Positions 1 to 11,981 of a stretch of DNA of 64,000 nucleotides are shown piece after piece (position 1 is the first letter of the stretch; every line of letters starts with the position of its first letter). Origin of the DNA: Bradysia coprophila. Its lineage: Eukaryota; Arthropoda; Insecta; Diptera; Sciaridae. Both the position numbers and the translations under genes were made by a program. The notes beneath the pieces are model-generated. The model saw only the letters and a list, made by a program, of their open reading frames with translations. It searched no databases and had not been told where the DNA came from. The stretch is from positions 6,573,445-6,637,444 of the forward strand of contig NC_050737.1 of NCBI RefSeq assembly GCF_014529535.1, given 5' to 3'.

Positions 1-619
1 TTTGCCTTTAATTTCAAAACGCACAATATTATACGGTATATTCTAGTGTGTGGTACTGGTATTGGCAGCACTGACTTTAGTACAACAAAACATATTCAGC
101 GCATTCAGCGACAGACTTTAGCGAAAGAAGCCGTTTCATTCGCATAAAACTGTTGATTGATGAGTGCGTTTGAGGTTTTAAAAAATTAAGATTTTCGAAT
201 TTGTTTATTTTAATAAATCATGGGCGCGCGTTAGCATAGCGCCCGTGACGCAAGTTTCAATGGTATAAGAGTGCCATAGGGCGTTCCATTTCGGATATAG
301 TTCACTTTTATGCCGTGGGACATCATACAAAAAATGAGTTACGTGTTCACTTTCGGTATTTTTTATATGAAGATGCCGTGGGACAAACTTGAACCATCTC
401 CGAAATGGAACACTCTATATGACTATTTTATGATTCTTTACGGTAAAATATACAATTATCATCATGCTAACGATAATCATCACAATGAGGGAGTTTGTTG
501 CATAAGAAAACCACCATGTTATCGCAAGGTTTCGCATGACCTCCACAAGTTTACAGCTTGCTGTGGTGTAGATTTGTGAAATAAAAAATAATAATCAAAG
601 ACGACAAATCATGCTATGA
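1..619. other. Left-edge intergenic sequence with a small inverted repeat
   Basis: No gene is supported here. Around 282-294 and 400-412 the 13-bp words gttccatttcgga and its complement face each other, and the word atgccgtgggaca occurs twice in direct orientation between them (near 311 and 373). This looks like the remains of a small foldback element. The 89-codon open frame at 310-579 lies across this repeat and has no recognisable protein character. Confidence 0.4.
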
Positions 620-870
620 ATTGACAAGGAACTTTTTTTACCTAGGACCCGAAAAGTGCGACGAAGTCCATCGGATATGAAATAGTACATTCCGTACCTA
701 GGACTAAAAGTCTTTTTTTAGCGTGTGAGAAGTTTCCAGTCAGAGCCGAAGGCGAGGGGTCCTAGGTATGAAATAGTACATTTCGTACCTAGGACTAAAA
801 GTCTTTTTTAGCGTGTGAAAGGTTTCGAATACGCAAAAAAAGACTTTTAGTCCGTGGTACGAATAATATT
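620..870. repeat. Foldback repeat cluster, left of Cap-D3
   Basis: Two direct copies of a module of about 60 bp (roughly 677-735 and 768-827) each run from atgaaatagtaca through cctaggactaaaagtc to agcgtgtgaga. A third, partial copy is inverted (831-863). A gccgaaggc word (745-753), the complement of a C-TTCG-G hairpin cap, lies between the copies. The same modules recur in the opposite orientation at 11640-11905, on the other side of Cap-D3. This is a non-coding foldback-type mobile element. Confidence 0.7.
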
Positions 871-1038
871 GTTTTATAGTATTGCTCATGGTATTGACCC
901 TGTATTACTCGTGCTCGGTTGGACGAAGTTTTTTTATGTTTTATGTTAGATAAATCAATTTGAAATTTTGAAAAAAGAAAATGTTTTCCAAAAAATTTCG
1001 AGTATGTAAAATAATTGATGATGACACTTTAAATTTGA

Positions 1039-1368
1039 TTGAGGAAATTCCTCAAGTTTATATTCCAGATAATTATGCCGTTAAGAAAGTGCAAAAGAAT
1101 GGGGACCTACCTACCGAGAATCAAAAGTAAATTTTCGGAAATGTTTGACTCTTGTGAGCCGACTGCTCGTGCTCGACCGCTTGCGTCATCTATTAAAGAA
1201 TCTTTAAAGTGGCTGCAAGTAGTTCCATCGAGTCAGTTACGCTTATTATTAGATAACAATTCTGTACGAATTGCTGTTGGTCTTCGCCTAGCGGGGGAAC
1301 CGCGCTCTATGGTCTATAGACTACATGCCGCAGAAGGTTTCTATTGCAATTCAACGAAGAAACGCTAG
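1039..1368 (+). pseudogene. Fragment of a non-LTR retrotransposon-like ORF
   Basis: The frame reads WLQVVPSSQLRLLLDNNSVR followed by IAVGLRLAG. This resembles the motif 'WL..LP......LDDE..R.AV.LRLG' that I recall just before the zinc-binding C-terminal domain of animal LINE-type reverse transcriptase polyproteins. No reverse transcriptase core, zinc-knuckle cysteines or endonuclease is visible nearby, and the similarity ends after about 60 residues. It is therefore read as a short 5'- and 3'-truncated relic. The identification rests on one remembered motif; a chance open frame is the alternative. Confidence 0.4.
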
Positions 1369-1464
1369 TTGCAATTTACGAACTTTAGGACGTAGTAGAA
1401 TTGATTATTTTTATTTAATGTAAATATTTGTTTTGAAAAGATCGTTTTTCACTGGTTGCGCCTA

Positions 1465-1600
1465 GCAGCCTTTTTTTCGCTTTTAACTGTACTTTCACAC
1501 AGCGATGCAAAAGTGACAGATGCATTTTTTTTTGTCCTAATGTCACTTTCGCGTCGTTATGTGTAGGCACAGTAATAAAGAAAAATCAAAGTTAAAAAAA
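1465..1600. repeat. Imperfect hairpin element
   Basis: Imperfect arms of about 32 bp face each other: 1487-1519 (ctgtactttcacacagcgat onward) and 1541-1572 (tgtcactttcgcgtcgttat onward). Looser pairing extends outward to gcttttaac at 1479 and gttaaaaaaagc at 1591. This has the size and shape of a degenerate MITE. Confidence 0.5.
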
Positions 1601-1680
1601 GCAAAATTTCCAAATCGTCAAAATAAACATTTTAGACGGAGGTGCATAATCTACTATTTTAAGTGTCCACTCCACTCAAC

Positions 1681-1772
1681 AAAAAGTACTCCGTGAAAGA
1701 GCCGTGAGAGAGCAAGCTGTCAAATAAATAAAGAAAAAATTCAATTTTGTCTCTCACACGGAGTACTTTTTT
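1681..1772. repeat. Short inverted repeat
   Basis: The 15-16-bp arms aaaaagtactccgtg (1681) and cacggagtactttttt (to 1772) are separated by about 60 bp. The inner flanks also pair partly (gagag against ctctc). It is probably a small MITE. The following 500 bp up to the Cap-D3 start codon hold nothing else I can name apart from the presumed promoter and 5' UTR. Confidence 0.5.
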
Positions 1773-2287
1773 CGTAAGAGGAAACTAAGCATTAATGTTG
1801 GCCTAATACCCCTGCAAACAAAATAACGTACGTGTTTTCACATTTGAACTTTGGATGCAATAAGAAACAACTGGCATTCATAAATACCGTCAACATTTTA
1901 ACAGAAATCTGAGACTGTGCGATTTGACGTTCACGTGAATACTTGAAAATCAGTTCGATCGTGTGTATTTAAATCGGACTTTTCGTTCATAAGGTGTTAC
2001 GTTCCATAATTGTATTTTGTCATTTTGTATACAAAGAGTACCCGGTCTGGTTGTGTGATTGGTATTGAAACTGGGCGAAACATTTTAGCGGTTTCCACAC
2101 ACTAAATTTCGATGTCGTACAAGAATGCCTCTTATATTATTCTTGCATCCATTCTAGTACATCTAAATCAAACTGTTGTGTCAAATGTCAAACAAAATTT
2201 TGTTATTGTTTCTCCTCCAGTGCTAAACAATTTCATAATTTCATTTCACTTAACCATAATCACAATTAACAAATTATTAACAAAATT

Positions 2288-5200
2288 ATGACAAATATAA
2301 AAGACATTTTACAAAAACTATGTGAATACTTCGATCCTGGGCTGACATTCGACGAAATTGTTGAAAAAGACGAACAAAATGAGCTGGAGAATTTACCAAT
2401 CATAACAAATGCAATGAATCACACAGAGCTATCGAACATTTTACTGGAGCTATGCAGCGAATACCGCATGTGTCGACAATCGGATTGCATAGCTGTTCAC
2501 GTTGAAACGTGGAACGAATTTTCCAAATTTGTCAATCCCGAACAGTTTTCCGTATTCTTCTATGCATTGATCGCAAATGGTAAATCGAATCGATATCCGA
2601 AATGTAAAACTATAGCAATGCTAGCAGCTAGATGCTACTGCCTTTGTCAAACTTCGCCGGGTTCGAAGGTAAAACCTTTTTTCTGTTTCAAACAATCGTG
2701 ACCTGTAAGGGAAACCTATTTCCGTTGCAGGCATACGGGTTCTTTAACGAAGTCATAGTAGAGAAATGTTTCGGCCTGCTGAAAATGCTGGGTATCAGTC
2801 CGATGACGACAACGTTAAAGATGAACGAACGTTACGAACTACGAATTCATTGTATGAACTTTCTGGAAGATATCGAAATTTTGCTGGGAATAGTTACGCT
2901 CGATGACTATTTGGATGTGAAGCAGACGTTGATCGAGAATGTGTCAGCTGTGCTGGGACTGTACTACGCAAATTCGTTGCAAGGTTTGTTGTTGATTCGG
3001 CTGGTTGCAACAACAACTAAGAAAAACTACAAAAACTTACAGGTGCGCATATGATTGACGAAAAATGCCTGCGAGTACTGGAAAACCTCATTCAACCGTT
3101 GCAAGGCGATGTCGAAGCAAATTTAATGCTAATCCTAAATGGCACCATCAGCCTAAACAAATTCCACAGACTGTCGTCGGGTAAAATCGATTCGATCGTC
3201 AACTGGTTCATCTCTCTACTGGACAAATATCCGAACCAAACATGTTTGGTATTGACGACATACATAAAACATATTCTCACGCTGCCAGCCTTGAGTGGTG
3301 ACAGCGCTGATCGTCTCCGAAACATCGATCTGTGCGTCCAATACGACAGTGCTATGTACACCAAATGTAATCAGTCGATAATTGACTATTTGAAGGAGCT
3401 GGCCACCAGTACGGATGTGTACGATCGAGAATCGTGTGTGGAGATGGTGGGGAAAATGTTATTGATGGATTCGTTGCCGGCAAGGTAAATTAGGGGCAAT
3501 TTTAAGTGATCTGATAATGACAGACCTCTTGTAACTTAGAGGACAAATTGATGAAGAAGGTTTTTAGTTCTCAACAATATCTATTTCGCAGCTGGTCGTC
3601 ATCGTCGGACACTATTCCACGAGAAATCGATTTGTTCAGTATGTTGGTGACGAAATTATTGGACAGTTCCAACAGCATCAAAGTGAAAGCCGTCAATCTG
3701 TTCATCAAGGTTACACAATCGGGAAACGCAATGTCCAAGAAAATTTTGCAGGTAAGAAATGGAATTTTTAACAGATGTAATCGTTAAGAATGAACTCAGC
3801 GGTAGTCGACTGCCCCAGATAGCACGAGACTATTTTATCGAAATTTTTCTCGGTTAAAGGTTGGTCGCAAGGATTTCAAGAAAAATGAACTTCTGTTCAG
3901 CCCGTAATTTTCTGAACTTTGTATAGGAAGAGTTGTGCTACGGTTATCGCTATCACCTTAACATCTGTTCCATTGAATTAGTCCTAGTCTTACCTCCCTC
4001 TTAGTAACTTAGTCGAAAATGCTATCATTGCAAGAAGTTTTTAAAGTGTTCTGGTCCCTGAAGTAACGTTGACTTCCTGAGGAAACGGCTAATTCCTGCA
4101 GAGACGGTGACTTACTGAAAAAAACGCATAATTTTTTCCGGAGCTCGCTGTTAATTCAGAACGTCGTCGATACTCAATTTTCGAACTTTACACTTGTCTG
4201 TCACTACAGGCCTGTCGACTAAAATTTCATTTTAAAATTCCACTCGTCATTTGGGACCAATACCTACATTTTGTCACCAATTTGGATTTTCTACTATGTG
4301 TGCCGGCCAAGACATACACTACCCTCGATAGAACACATTTTTTTCGTATTGGGTAATGCAACCATTTGACATAGATTTTATGTTGTCGAACTTTCAGTGC
4401 AATGTCTCCTTCTAGCAAGTCTAATTGTCCCATGTAAATATTAGGTTATATATGCAGTCGGTCGTAGCAACGACGCAGTTTTAGAGTGGGAACTCATTAG
4501 TATATTTGCGATCTGAATGCAGTGTTGAAGATTTAAAGGAACGAACTCCGTTGTTGGAATTGGATACGATTTTCATCAAATTTAAAAAAAAATTGCAAGC
4601 GTTCCATCAACGCGTTCAATTTAACATGACCATTACAATCATAATAATTCTAGCTTTTGCTTGTCTTGAATCAAGACTCTTTATTCTAACACCAAGTTTC
4701 ATTTCTCCGAAAAAAATGAGAAATTTTACTTTTCTCTCGATTTGATTTCTCATTTCAACACTCTCATGATATAACACACCGCATTTTCATTTAAGCTCGC
4801 TGACGGACGCTCCACGAAAGTAATGTCATATTTGCCTACGAGCTCCCACAGTCCTTCATCCACATATGAGTTAACGTACTTTTCAAAGTTTTCTTCGCGA
4901 AACATTACACCAATATCCTTTTGATAAGCTTCCGGTTGTCCCACCATCATGTCCCAACTGATTAATCCACCTTTATATCGGAAAATATATTTTAAAAAAA
5001 CTTCAACCTTTGCGTCAAGGGTACATTCATAAATCACGTCCTGACAAAAGGGGGGATGAGTATGGTAATCTAGTAGGAAAAAGTTAATCTCCGTTTGTTC
5101 TACGACTTCCCCCCAAAAATTTTGAAAATTCAAGAAAAATGCTGGAGGTGAGTTATGGATGTCCCCAATTCAAATTTTTACCAACCTTTTTTAACTACTT

Positions 5201-8200
5201 TTATCACTTGTCCAAATGCGGTTGGTAGAATATGCGCCGGATACACAACGCCAGGCATGACGACAAGGTCGTAAGCTTTTTTCTCAACTGGCAATTCCGC
5301 ATCTGGAACTACGAAAGAACAAAACAAATTCCGATAACAGTTTCTCTCTCGTGATTTTTCGAGCAACTCTTGACACCCATCAAGCGCGTCCAAATTTTCG
5401 TATCCCATTGACTGAAGCATCTCTCCGACGATTCCGGTACCTGCGCCAATATCCAATATACGTGCCGTCTTTGGCACTTCACCTATCTCAAGACATTTCT
5501 TCACGCCGTTCTTCGCTCCGACGTATGCCAGTGCCTCTTGTATTTTGTCGAATGTCTCAGCAATTCCACTATAACATTTCACAACATCTTCATGATTATT
5601 GGCAGTGTGGAGTAAATCCATTAATTCAGCAGCAACGCTATCCATATTGTTAGTGTTGTGCGGTGTGGTAATATTGTCGTTTGTTACGTGGACACAGTTC
5701 AACGATAAATGACAGCTCAATTGGAGAATACGCATGGTTATATTGAAACCATTGACGCGCAGTCTTATCTTGTTTGACAATGTTGACCGTTCATTTAATA
5801 AATTAAACGAAATAAAATTCAATTGAGTAATTTTGGAACAAGCGGGAATAAATTGTTGGATTTGTTCAATTGAAGGAAACGAAATTTAAAAAAAGAATAA
5901 GCTAAATAGGCTTGAAGTATTAGCGATTTCGATACAAGCTCTCAACACAACTATTCAAATTCAATAGAACAGTTACAGGTCACAAATATATGAAATAATT
6001 GAATTTCAGATAAGAATTTTTCATGGCTGATTCTCTAAAGGACAAAATTTTCTTTTTAATTAGGGTTCCCATTATTCAATTGCGGAAGAGAACACGCTTT
6101 TACTTACAGTTAAAAAATATTTTCAACTCGGAATTCCTATAATTTTTGCATTTCTTCACTACTCTCTAGATAGTCTCAGAATATTGAACTAATGAGTAAA
6201 CTTCAGGGTAATTTTTATGATTTCTTTTCTAATCTTGGTCGTCCGAAAATTTAGCATTATAACGACATACCCTTACATGGAATCCCATGCAAATTTGCAG
6301 AAAGAAGATCTGAAAAGATATCCTGAACGCCATATTTCGAGACTATCGTCCCTGTGCGATAAGTAATTTCCAACACAAGCTATTGAGTTTGAAACTTTTT
6401 ATTTTGCCAAATTTTGCCACAACCACACAAGGCAAAATACAACGTTCCCAACAATTACGTACGTTGTTTTACTCATTCCCGGGGGAACGAGTTCTTAAAC
6501 GCTCATGTCAATTACTCAGGGAAGTTGTTTCCATTAAGTGATGTTCTTAGAATTTTTGTAAAAACGAAAAAAAGGACATGCCCTCTAAAAAGAGGCCTAA
6601 TGCGATCCCTAACTTAACGTTCAATTTGATCACTGAAGCCAAAACATATTGCTTTATATGTTAATTTATTTTCGCAACTCTACACGTCTTTTAAAAGTCG
6701 CCGTAGGCTGCTGATATCAATAAATTCTTGTCAATGAATGAAATTTTCTCGACAAACAACGGTCGTAAAGATTTATTAGGTTGGGACGATTAGGCAACAA
6801 GTTATTGAACAAGCAAGTTAACTCAGAGGAATACACCACTTATCCGAAAGGCAAGTTAACTCAGAGGTATACGTCGGTTATCCGAAAAGTACCTGAAGCT
6901 TTAAATATTTTTGTGGCATTCGGTTATGACTGTAACTATGTTATTAATTGAGTTATTGTCAGTAACATGTGCATACAATTAACTTGTTCCTGTCAACTTG
7001 CCCAACTTTCGTTCAACGTTCACTAACCACTCAGGTAACACATCGATAATTTCATTTTGTTCATCTTGAGCGAGACAATCTTGTTGGCAGCAAGATCCAA
7101 AGCCTGAAGATTTGGAAAGGATTCAAAGTCAACTGCAGATATCTCCTCAATTTACACGTTGACCAAATTGATTACTCTTTATCCATGTATGGCTGTCAAG
7201 TAGTCGAAGCCATCATAAGTCACTTTTGTCTTACCACAACTGTACACATCAACTGTGTGTCCGATGTAGACAAATGTACAGTTGAATATTAGGGCGTTTG
7301 TCACTGAAGTGAGGTACACCAGTAACAACAAATTGCAGAAGATCATTTTCCTAGGGAAAATATTCACTTAATGAAAATATTGACCGTGATGGATTCAGAT
7401 AAACGCACCTTTCCCATGCTTGCTTATTGACTACTAAGTACACTAATCGAATGTACTTGATGTGTGGATTTTTAACTCGCCTTAAATGCATCTTTTCCTT
7501 ATTGAGATGTTATTTGATCGGGGAAAAGGATTGGACATTTCTTTCTTTTGTAGACAATCTTTCTCTCTTTATCGGACACAAAACGTTCTTTGAAAATTAT
7601 AAGCTAAACAGTCAGAGCAGAATGGTTTGATACGTTTTTACAAAGTTTTCTATTCAAATTAGTTTCTTTGAACCGGTTGATGTGGTATGCCAATGTGACA
7701 CGTTTTTTTCTAATAATTTCAGAGTTTCCTTCCCACCGATTCAGAAGCAGACCCCGCCAATCAGTCTCAAAATGTTCCCGGAATCGAAGAACTAAACGAT
7801 CTGCCGAACAAATTGTTCGAAATAACACAATGGAATATGAGAAACATATCGGCCCATGTGCGGCGTTCGGCTCTGATACTCTTCGAATATGTGACCACAA
7901 TATCGGTGGACCTTGAATTTATGTCATCGCCAGCATTCGAAAAAATGGTCGAAGATGTATCGCCAACGGTGCGACGACAGTTGGTCTCGACTATGGATAA
8001 AATTTTAGGCACCAAAACGAGTGAATCCATCTGTAAATCGTATGTGAAAGTGATGTTGTTTCTGGCTAACGACACAGATCCGAAAATTGTCGACGATGTC
8101 ATGGATAGTCTTCGGAAGTACATCTTTGACAATATCGATAAGTACGAATCGACTGCATCGGAACGGCAATTATTTCCGTGGAGATTGTTGCGATTGATTA

Positions 8201-10812
8201 TCGCATCGGGTGAGGACAGTTTGGATTTGAGGAAATGCATCGACAAATCAATTAACCGGAAACTTATGACGTAAGTTGTGCACAGGTCGTTTTATTTGGT
8301 GAATGGATTTTATGAATGGAAATATTTTGTTTCAGGGCGAGGACTCTCGAGTACGTGGAAACCTATTTGAACAGCCCGTATTCACTCGACGCGTGGATTT
8401 TGTTATCGATGGTTGCGTCCAATATTAAAAGTAAAACACCACAATTTGTCTACTTTAAACTGCAGGACAATTTATGCGACTTTGTGAGTCGAATTGGATC
8501 GAATATAGTCCAAGAAATTTTCTAACTTTTTTTTTTGTCGAGCAGGCCAACGAAGCGCCGACAAAAGCCTTCTACCAATTGGACGTCGTGCAAAAATGGT
8601 TCGACGATTTTCCGCGACAAAATCAAATCGATTTGTTTTCCAAATTTACCATGCTCTTGGAATCGGGCAAAGTATCACCGCTGCACGTTAAACGAATCTA
8701 CGAAATGTGCTACAAATATGCTCAACGGACGGGTGAACTTGAATCGTGGACCATCCAATTAAAAACGACATGCGAAAACTACATACTCAAACATTGCAAA
8801 TCGGAAATGTTATCCGACAGCTACGATCATCAGCTCATCAACTATTTGGTCATTTATTCGGAGACCATTGACGAATCGAAACAAATCAATCGAAATATCA
8901 CGACATTTCTGTTCAATTTTCTGCAGGCAGAACTACCAAAGAAAATCAACGTCGATCCGAATTTAACGCAGAAAGTGAACATAATTCAGATCGTGTTGAC
9001 GCGACTGGCGTTCCGCGATGATGATATTTTAACGAAATGTGTTCCGATGCTCGCAACATTGCTCAATCGACGTGGACTGGCAGATAGCATTTGCGAAACG
9101 GCCATCAAATGTTTGGGCGATTTGTGTAAGAAGTAAGTTCGAAACAGAAGTCGCAGTTGGAAAGGTTGGGTGGAACTGAAGAATCAACTGGACATGCAAC
9201 CTACTGTTGAGATTTACAGTTCTTTGACTTAATCTAAAATTTAGGACAGCGATGCTAATGAATTTAAGAGTTCGTTGGCAGTTGTCACTTTAAAGTCATA
9301 ACTGCCAGGCTACGAATTTGTGAGAAAAGTCACCTAGGTCACGAATTAACTGAACTTGAAGGATGCCAGTTTAGGGCAACTTAACTTTAGGTTTCTCGTC
9401 CAATTTGGTTTCACTTTTGCCTGAACCTACTGCTGTCACAGCTTACATAAATTCTTATCTCAAATCCATTTTTTAGATACACACAACTGGTAGAATCAGT
9501 CATCTCGTCTGTGCTACTAAAAACACAAAGCCAATCCGAGAAGGTCAGAAAATGTGCCATTGAAACATTGGCAAGTCTTATACTGGAAGATTATCTCAAA
9601 TTCCGCGGTTCACTGTTGCTGTACGTGCTAGCAGCTACTGCTGACCAGAAAACCAACATTGCCAGATTGGCTCATGAGCTGATCATCAAATTTGCGAATG
9701 AGAAGAATGCCATTTTGATTCGATCGTGTTTGCGAGAGTGTCCGTTTGCCTTCAACGACTGTAAACTGGTCGATAATTCCGAGATGTTCGGTTCGGATCT
9801 GTGTCTGAAGTCGCCGTTAAAATCGAAATTGGATGATCGCAGGTACATTTATCGGTTTCTGGTCCACAATTTGGAAGTGATCAATTGCTACACGTACTTT
9901 GAAAACTTTTCGACAATCAAAGATCGGCTATCGAAAAAAGGTTTCCAGAAGTCACCGGAACTGGTCGAATCAATTCAAGACTTTTTGTATATTTGCGAAC
10001 ACATTTGTAAATCGAAAGAAATTCCAAAATCCAAAACAGCGGATACTGGCATTGAAGGAGACGAGGACGGTGAAACTGCTGGTCCGAGCAAGGGTCCTGA
10101 AGAAGCAGCTAGTAGTGCTCCGACTACTCGTAAACGCAATCGACAACAAACAACCTTACCCGAAGCCATGGTTGTCGTTGAAAAGGCAATATCTCGTTTC
10201 CCCGAACTTAGTGATACATTAGCTAAACTGGATGCTAGCTTCAAGACGTCGTTCGATCAAATCTGCTATGCCATTGGCGAACATTTCGGCGATTCGATAA
10301 AATATTTTCCGAATTCATTTTGGGACAAATATCGTAAATCGAAGCCGACAAAGCGAGTGGCGCGCCGGAAAAATGATGATGGGGACGACGTATCAGATGA
10401 TGAGGCAAACGCTTCGAAAATGTCAAAAGCGCCAAGAAGAAACGAACAGAGGGGCAGCGTGAGGCCCAGTGATAATTCGATGAATGATACCAGTTCGATT
10501 TATGAAGCGAACAGTACTGTAGTGTCAAGCACTCCCACACAAAACAATCCCATCGAAGAGCCGAGAAAATCAAGAAAGAGGACGAAAAGCATGGCAACGA
10601 ACGATAGCGGTTCAGATGGTGACGATGTGAGTCTGTTGAAAACGCCAAAATCATCGAAACGAACGAGTGTGAAAAAGTTGATGAAAAGTATGGTGATAGG
10701 AGATAGTGATTCAGACACTGAAAGTCTGAAGCAAATGCAAAGCACATTCAAGACACCGAAGTCAGCAAGAAATGAGACGAAACGAACGCCACGAAGAAGT
10801 AAGAACCATTGA
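2288..10812 (+). CDS. Cap-D3: Condensin-2 complex subunit D3 (Cap-D3/NCAPD3)
   Basis: Eight exons chain in phase: 2288-2668, 2731-2983, 3043-3484, 3592-3751, 7723-8270, 8336-8483, 8546-9132 and 9477-10812. They give about 1284 residues, somewhat below the ~1400-1500 of fly and human homologues. Most of the protein is helical HEAT-repeat sequence. The diagnostic stretch is residues ~840-990: CKKYTQLVESV, then a conserved HEAT block ending RGSLLLYVL, then CPFAFNDCK and DDRRYIYRFLVHNL. This matches condensin-II D3 (compare 'RMKIYKFLLEHF' in the human protein) rather than condensin-I D2. The last ~250 residues are a charged, Ser/Thr- and Lys-rich tail with several TPK/TPR sites, as expected for the CDK-phosphorylated D3 tail. 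D3 is the HEAT subunit of condensin II, which compacts chromosomes with SMC2/SMC4. Intron 4 (3752-7722) contains another gene and a pseudogene. Splice sites are predicted by eye. Confidence 0.9.
4020..4440. repeat. Diverged minisatellite-type repeat in Cap-D3 intron 4
   Basis: Imperfect ~20-bp units of the type gacttcctgaggaaacgg follow one another around 4070-4130. They are followed by ggagctcgctg, gtcgtcgatactc and, near 4385, gtcgaactttcagtgcaat. The same words in the same order occur at 43680-44010, so these are two copies of one interspersed element with an internal tandem array. Confidence 0.6.
4750..5645 (-). CDS. METTL27-like SAM-dependent methyltransferase, nested gene
   Basis: Two exons, 5186-5645 and 4750-4970, are joined across a 215-bp intron in phase 1, giving 226 residues. 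Motif I of class-I methyltransferases is ILDIGAGTG at residues 63-71. The acidic loop is LDALDGC, followed by KKAYDLVVMPGVV, and the exon junction forms VVKKGGLISWDMM (the post-II strand). The arrangement Y-x-x-x-A-E-T-FD before motif I and the C-terminal WELVGKYDI are typical of the METTL27 (WBSCR27) family, whose substrate is unknown. The gene lies wholly within Cap-D3 intron 4 on the opposite strand. An upstream in-frame ATG at 5822 would add 59 residues with no family similarity, so 5645 was chosen. The fold assignment is firm; the subfamily is inferred. Confidence 0.82.
5646..6978. other. Cap-D3 intron 4, unannotated part
   Basis: AT-rich intron sequence upstream of the nested methyltransferase. 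The word caagttaactcagagg is repeated at about 6815 and 6852. Nothing here looks coding; the 67-codon frame at 6414 has no family features. Confidence 0.5.
6979..7367 (-). pseudogene. Secreted leucine-rich-repeat protein pseudogene
   Basis: From the ATG at 7367 the frame reads a signal peptide (hydrophobic LLLLVYLTSV followed by TNA), a short Cys-containing N-terminal segment and LTAIHG. It then meets a TAA near 7164 and a second TAA near 7152. The same frame continues open with FPNLQALDLAANKIVSL, a canonical LxxLxLxxNxI leucine-rich repeat. A shift to another frame near 7060-7090 then gives IIDVLPEWLVNVERKLGKL and a stop at 6979. Two in-frame stops and a frameshift within otherwise recognisable sequence mark a decayed copy of an insect extracellular LRR protein. 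It sits within Cap-D3 intron 4, antisense to that gene. Exon structure of the parent is unknown. Confidence 0.72.
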
Positions 10813-11327
10813 CACAAATGGTTGGAAATATTGAATTCTTCCGTCCATGGTTCAGCGATACTAGTTCCACATTAAATTCTTTATAGTCCCGGTCTAATAC
10901 ATTTCACTGGAAATACAAATAAGTATCCCATGCAACGGTACCCATACATTAAATTTTACTGTACATTTACAATTGAAATACATCCCGCTCCTGCTCCTTC
11001 TAACACAAGTAAGTTAAAGTTCTAAATATATTCAACAAAAGGTCGCATGGTTCAGTCCATTTTTATCCATTACAAAAGGAACCAGTAAATAGAAGAGAAA
11101 TTACTTTCGCATTACCAAAAACTGAAACAAGTGCCTGATGAACAGCGTTTTTTATTTTGTAAATGAAATTATACTCTACCATTTAAGGTTAAACTTAAAT
11201 AACTTTTGTGATTTTTAAACATAATTTTGTTGATTTTTTGAATTAAATTTTATTACAAAAAGAAACTTTTTAATATTTGAATTAATGTCCGCCCAGATTT
11301 AATGTCGTCGATTTTCTAGAGAACTGT
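10813..11327. other. Cap-D3 3' flank
   Basis: AT-rich sequence after the Cap-D3 stop. An attaaa word near 10871 could serve as a weak polyadenylation signal. No gene or repeat boundary is recognised before the foldback cluster that begins near 11328. Confidence 0.4.
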
Positions 11328-11905
11328 GAATGCGAGGTCTGGAATCGAAAAGACTTTTCATTCAGGACGGTTCGGGTCCTAGGTATGAAAAATACTATTC
11401 GTACCTTCAGAGTAATTATACCTATAGAGAGGAAGTTTGTACGACGAAATGTGGTCCCAATATCAGTTTGTATAAGATACACATTTCGTATAATTTTACA
11501 CCAATACATGTATACGTTCGCTTTTGATAGTTCAATTTGCCCTCTTAATTAAGAGGGCAAACACACATACCAATACAAATTTCGTATTTGATGTTGGGAT
11601 TACATATTTTACGTAATTTTGGTCGATATTTCCACCCTAGGTATAATTACTCTTAGATTCGTACCACTGACTAAAAGTCTTTTTTAGCGTATTCGATTCC
11701 AGACCTCGCCTTCGGCTCTGTCTGGAAACTTCTCACACGCTAAAAAAGACTTTTAGTCCTAGGTACGAAATGTACTATTTCATATCTAGGACCCGAAAAG
11801 TGTGACTATACGATTCCAGACTTCGCCTTCGGCTCTGTCTGGAAACCTCTCAAACGCTAAAACAGATTTTTAGTCCTAGTTACGAAATATACTATTTCAT
11901 GACAT
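11328..11905. repeat. Foldback repeat cluster, right of Cap-D3
   Basis: A large inverted repeat has outer arms gcgaggtctggaatcg (about 11331) and cgattccagacctcgc (to about 11711). Inner arms carry cctaggtat and gtaattatacc against their complements, and the centre holds a perfect 26-bp palindrome (11537-11562; half-site tttgccctcttaa). Adjoining it are further inverted modules with ctaaaaagacttttagtccta and two gccttcggc caps (11708-11716 and 11825-11833). The modules match the cluster at 620-870 but lie in the opposite orientation. Confidence 0.7.
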
Positions 11906-11981
11906 TGCGCATAAGCGACTACTTTCGCCCCGTGAACTAGGGAAAATCAACTTTAGCAACCATCGGCATAAAATTGTTATT

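Noticed and set aside
5646-5822. Longer N-terminus for the nested methyltransferase
   Set aside because: The extra 59 residues have no family similarity. The ATG at 5645 begins directly before the conserved domain.
2288-10812. Assignment as condensin-I subunit Cap-D2
   Set aside because: The C-terminal block FNDCK...DDRRYIYRFLVHNL and the charged TP-rich tail match condensin-II D3 better.
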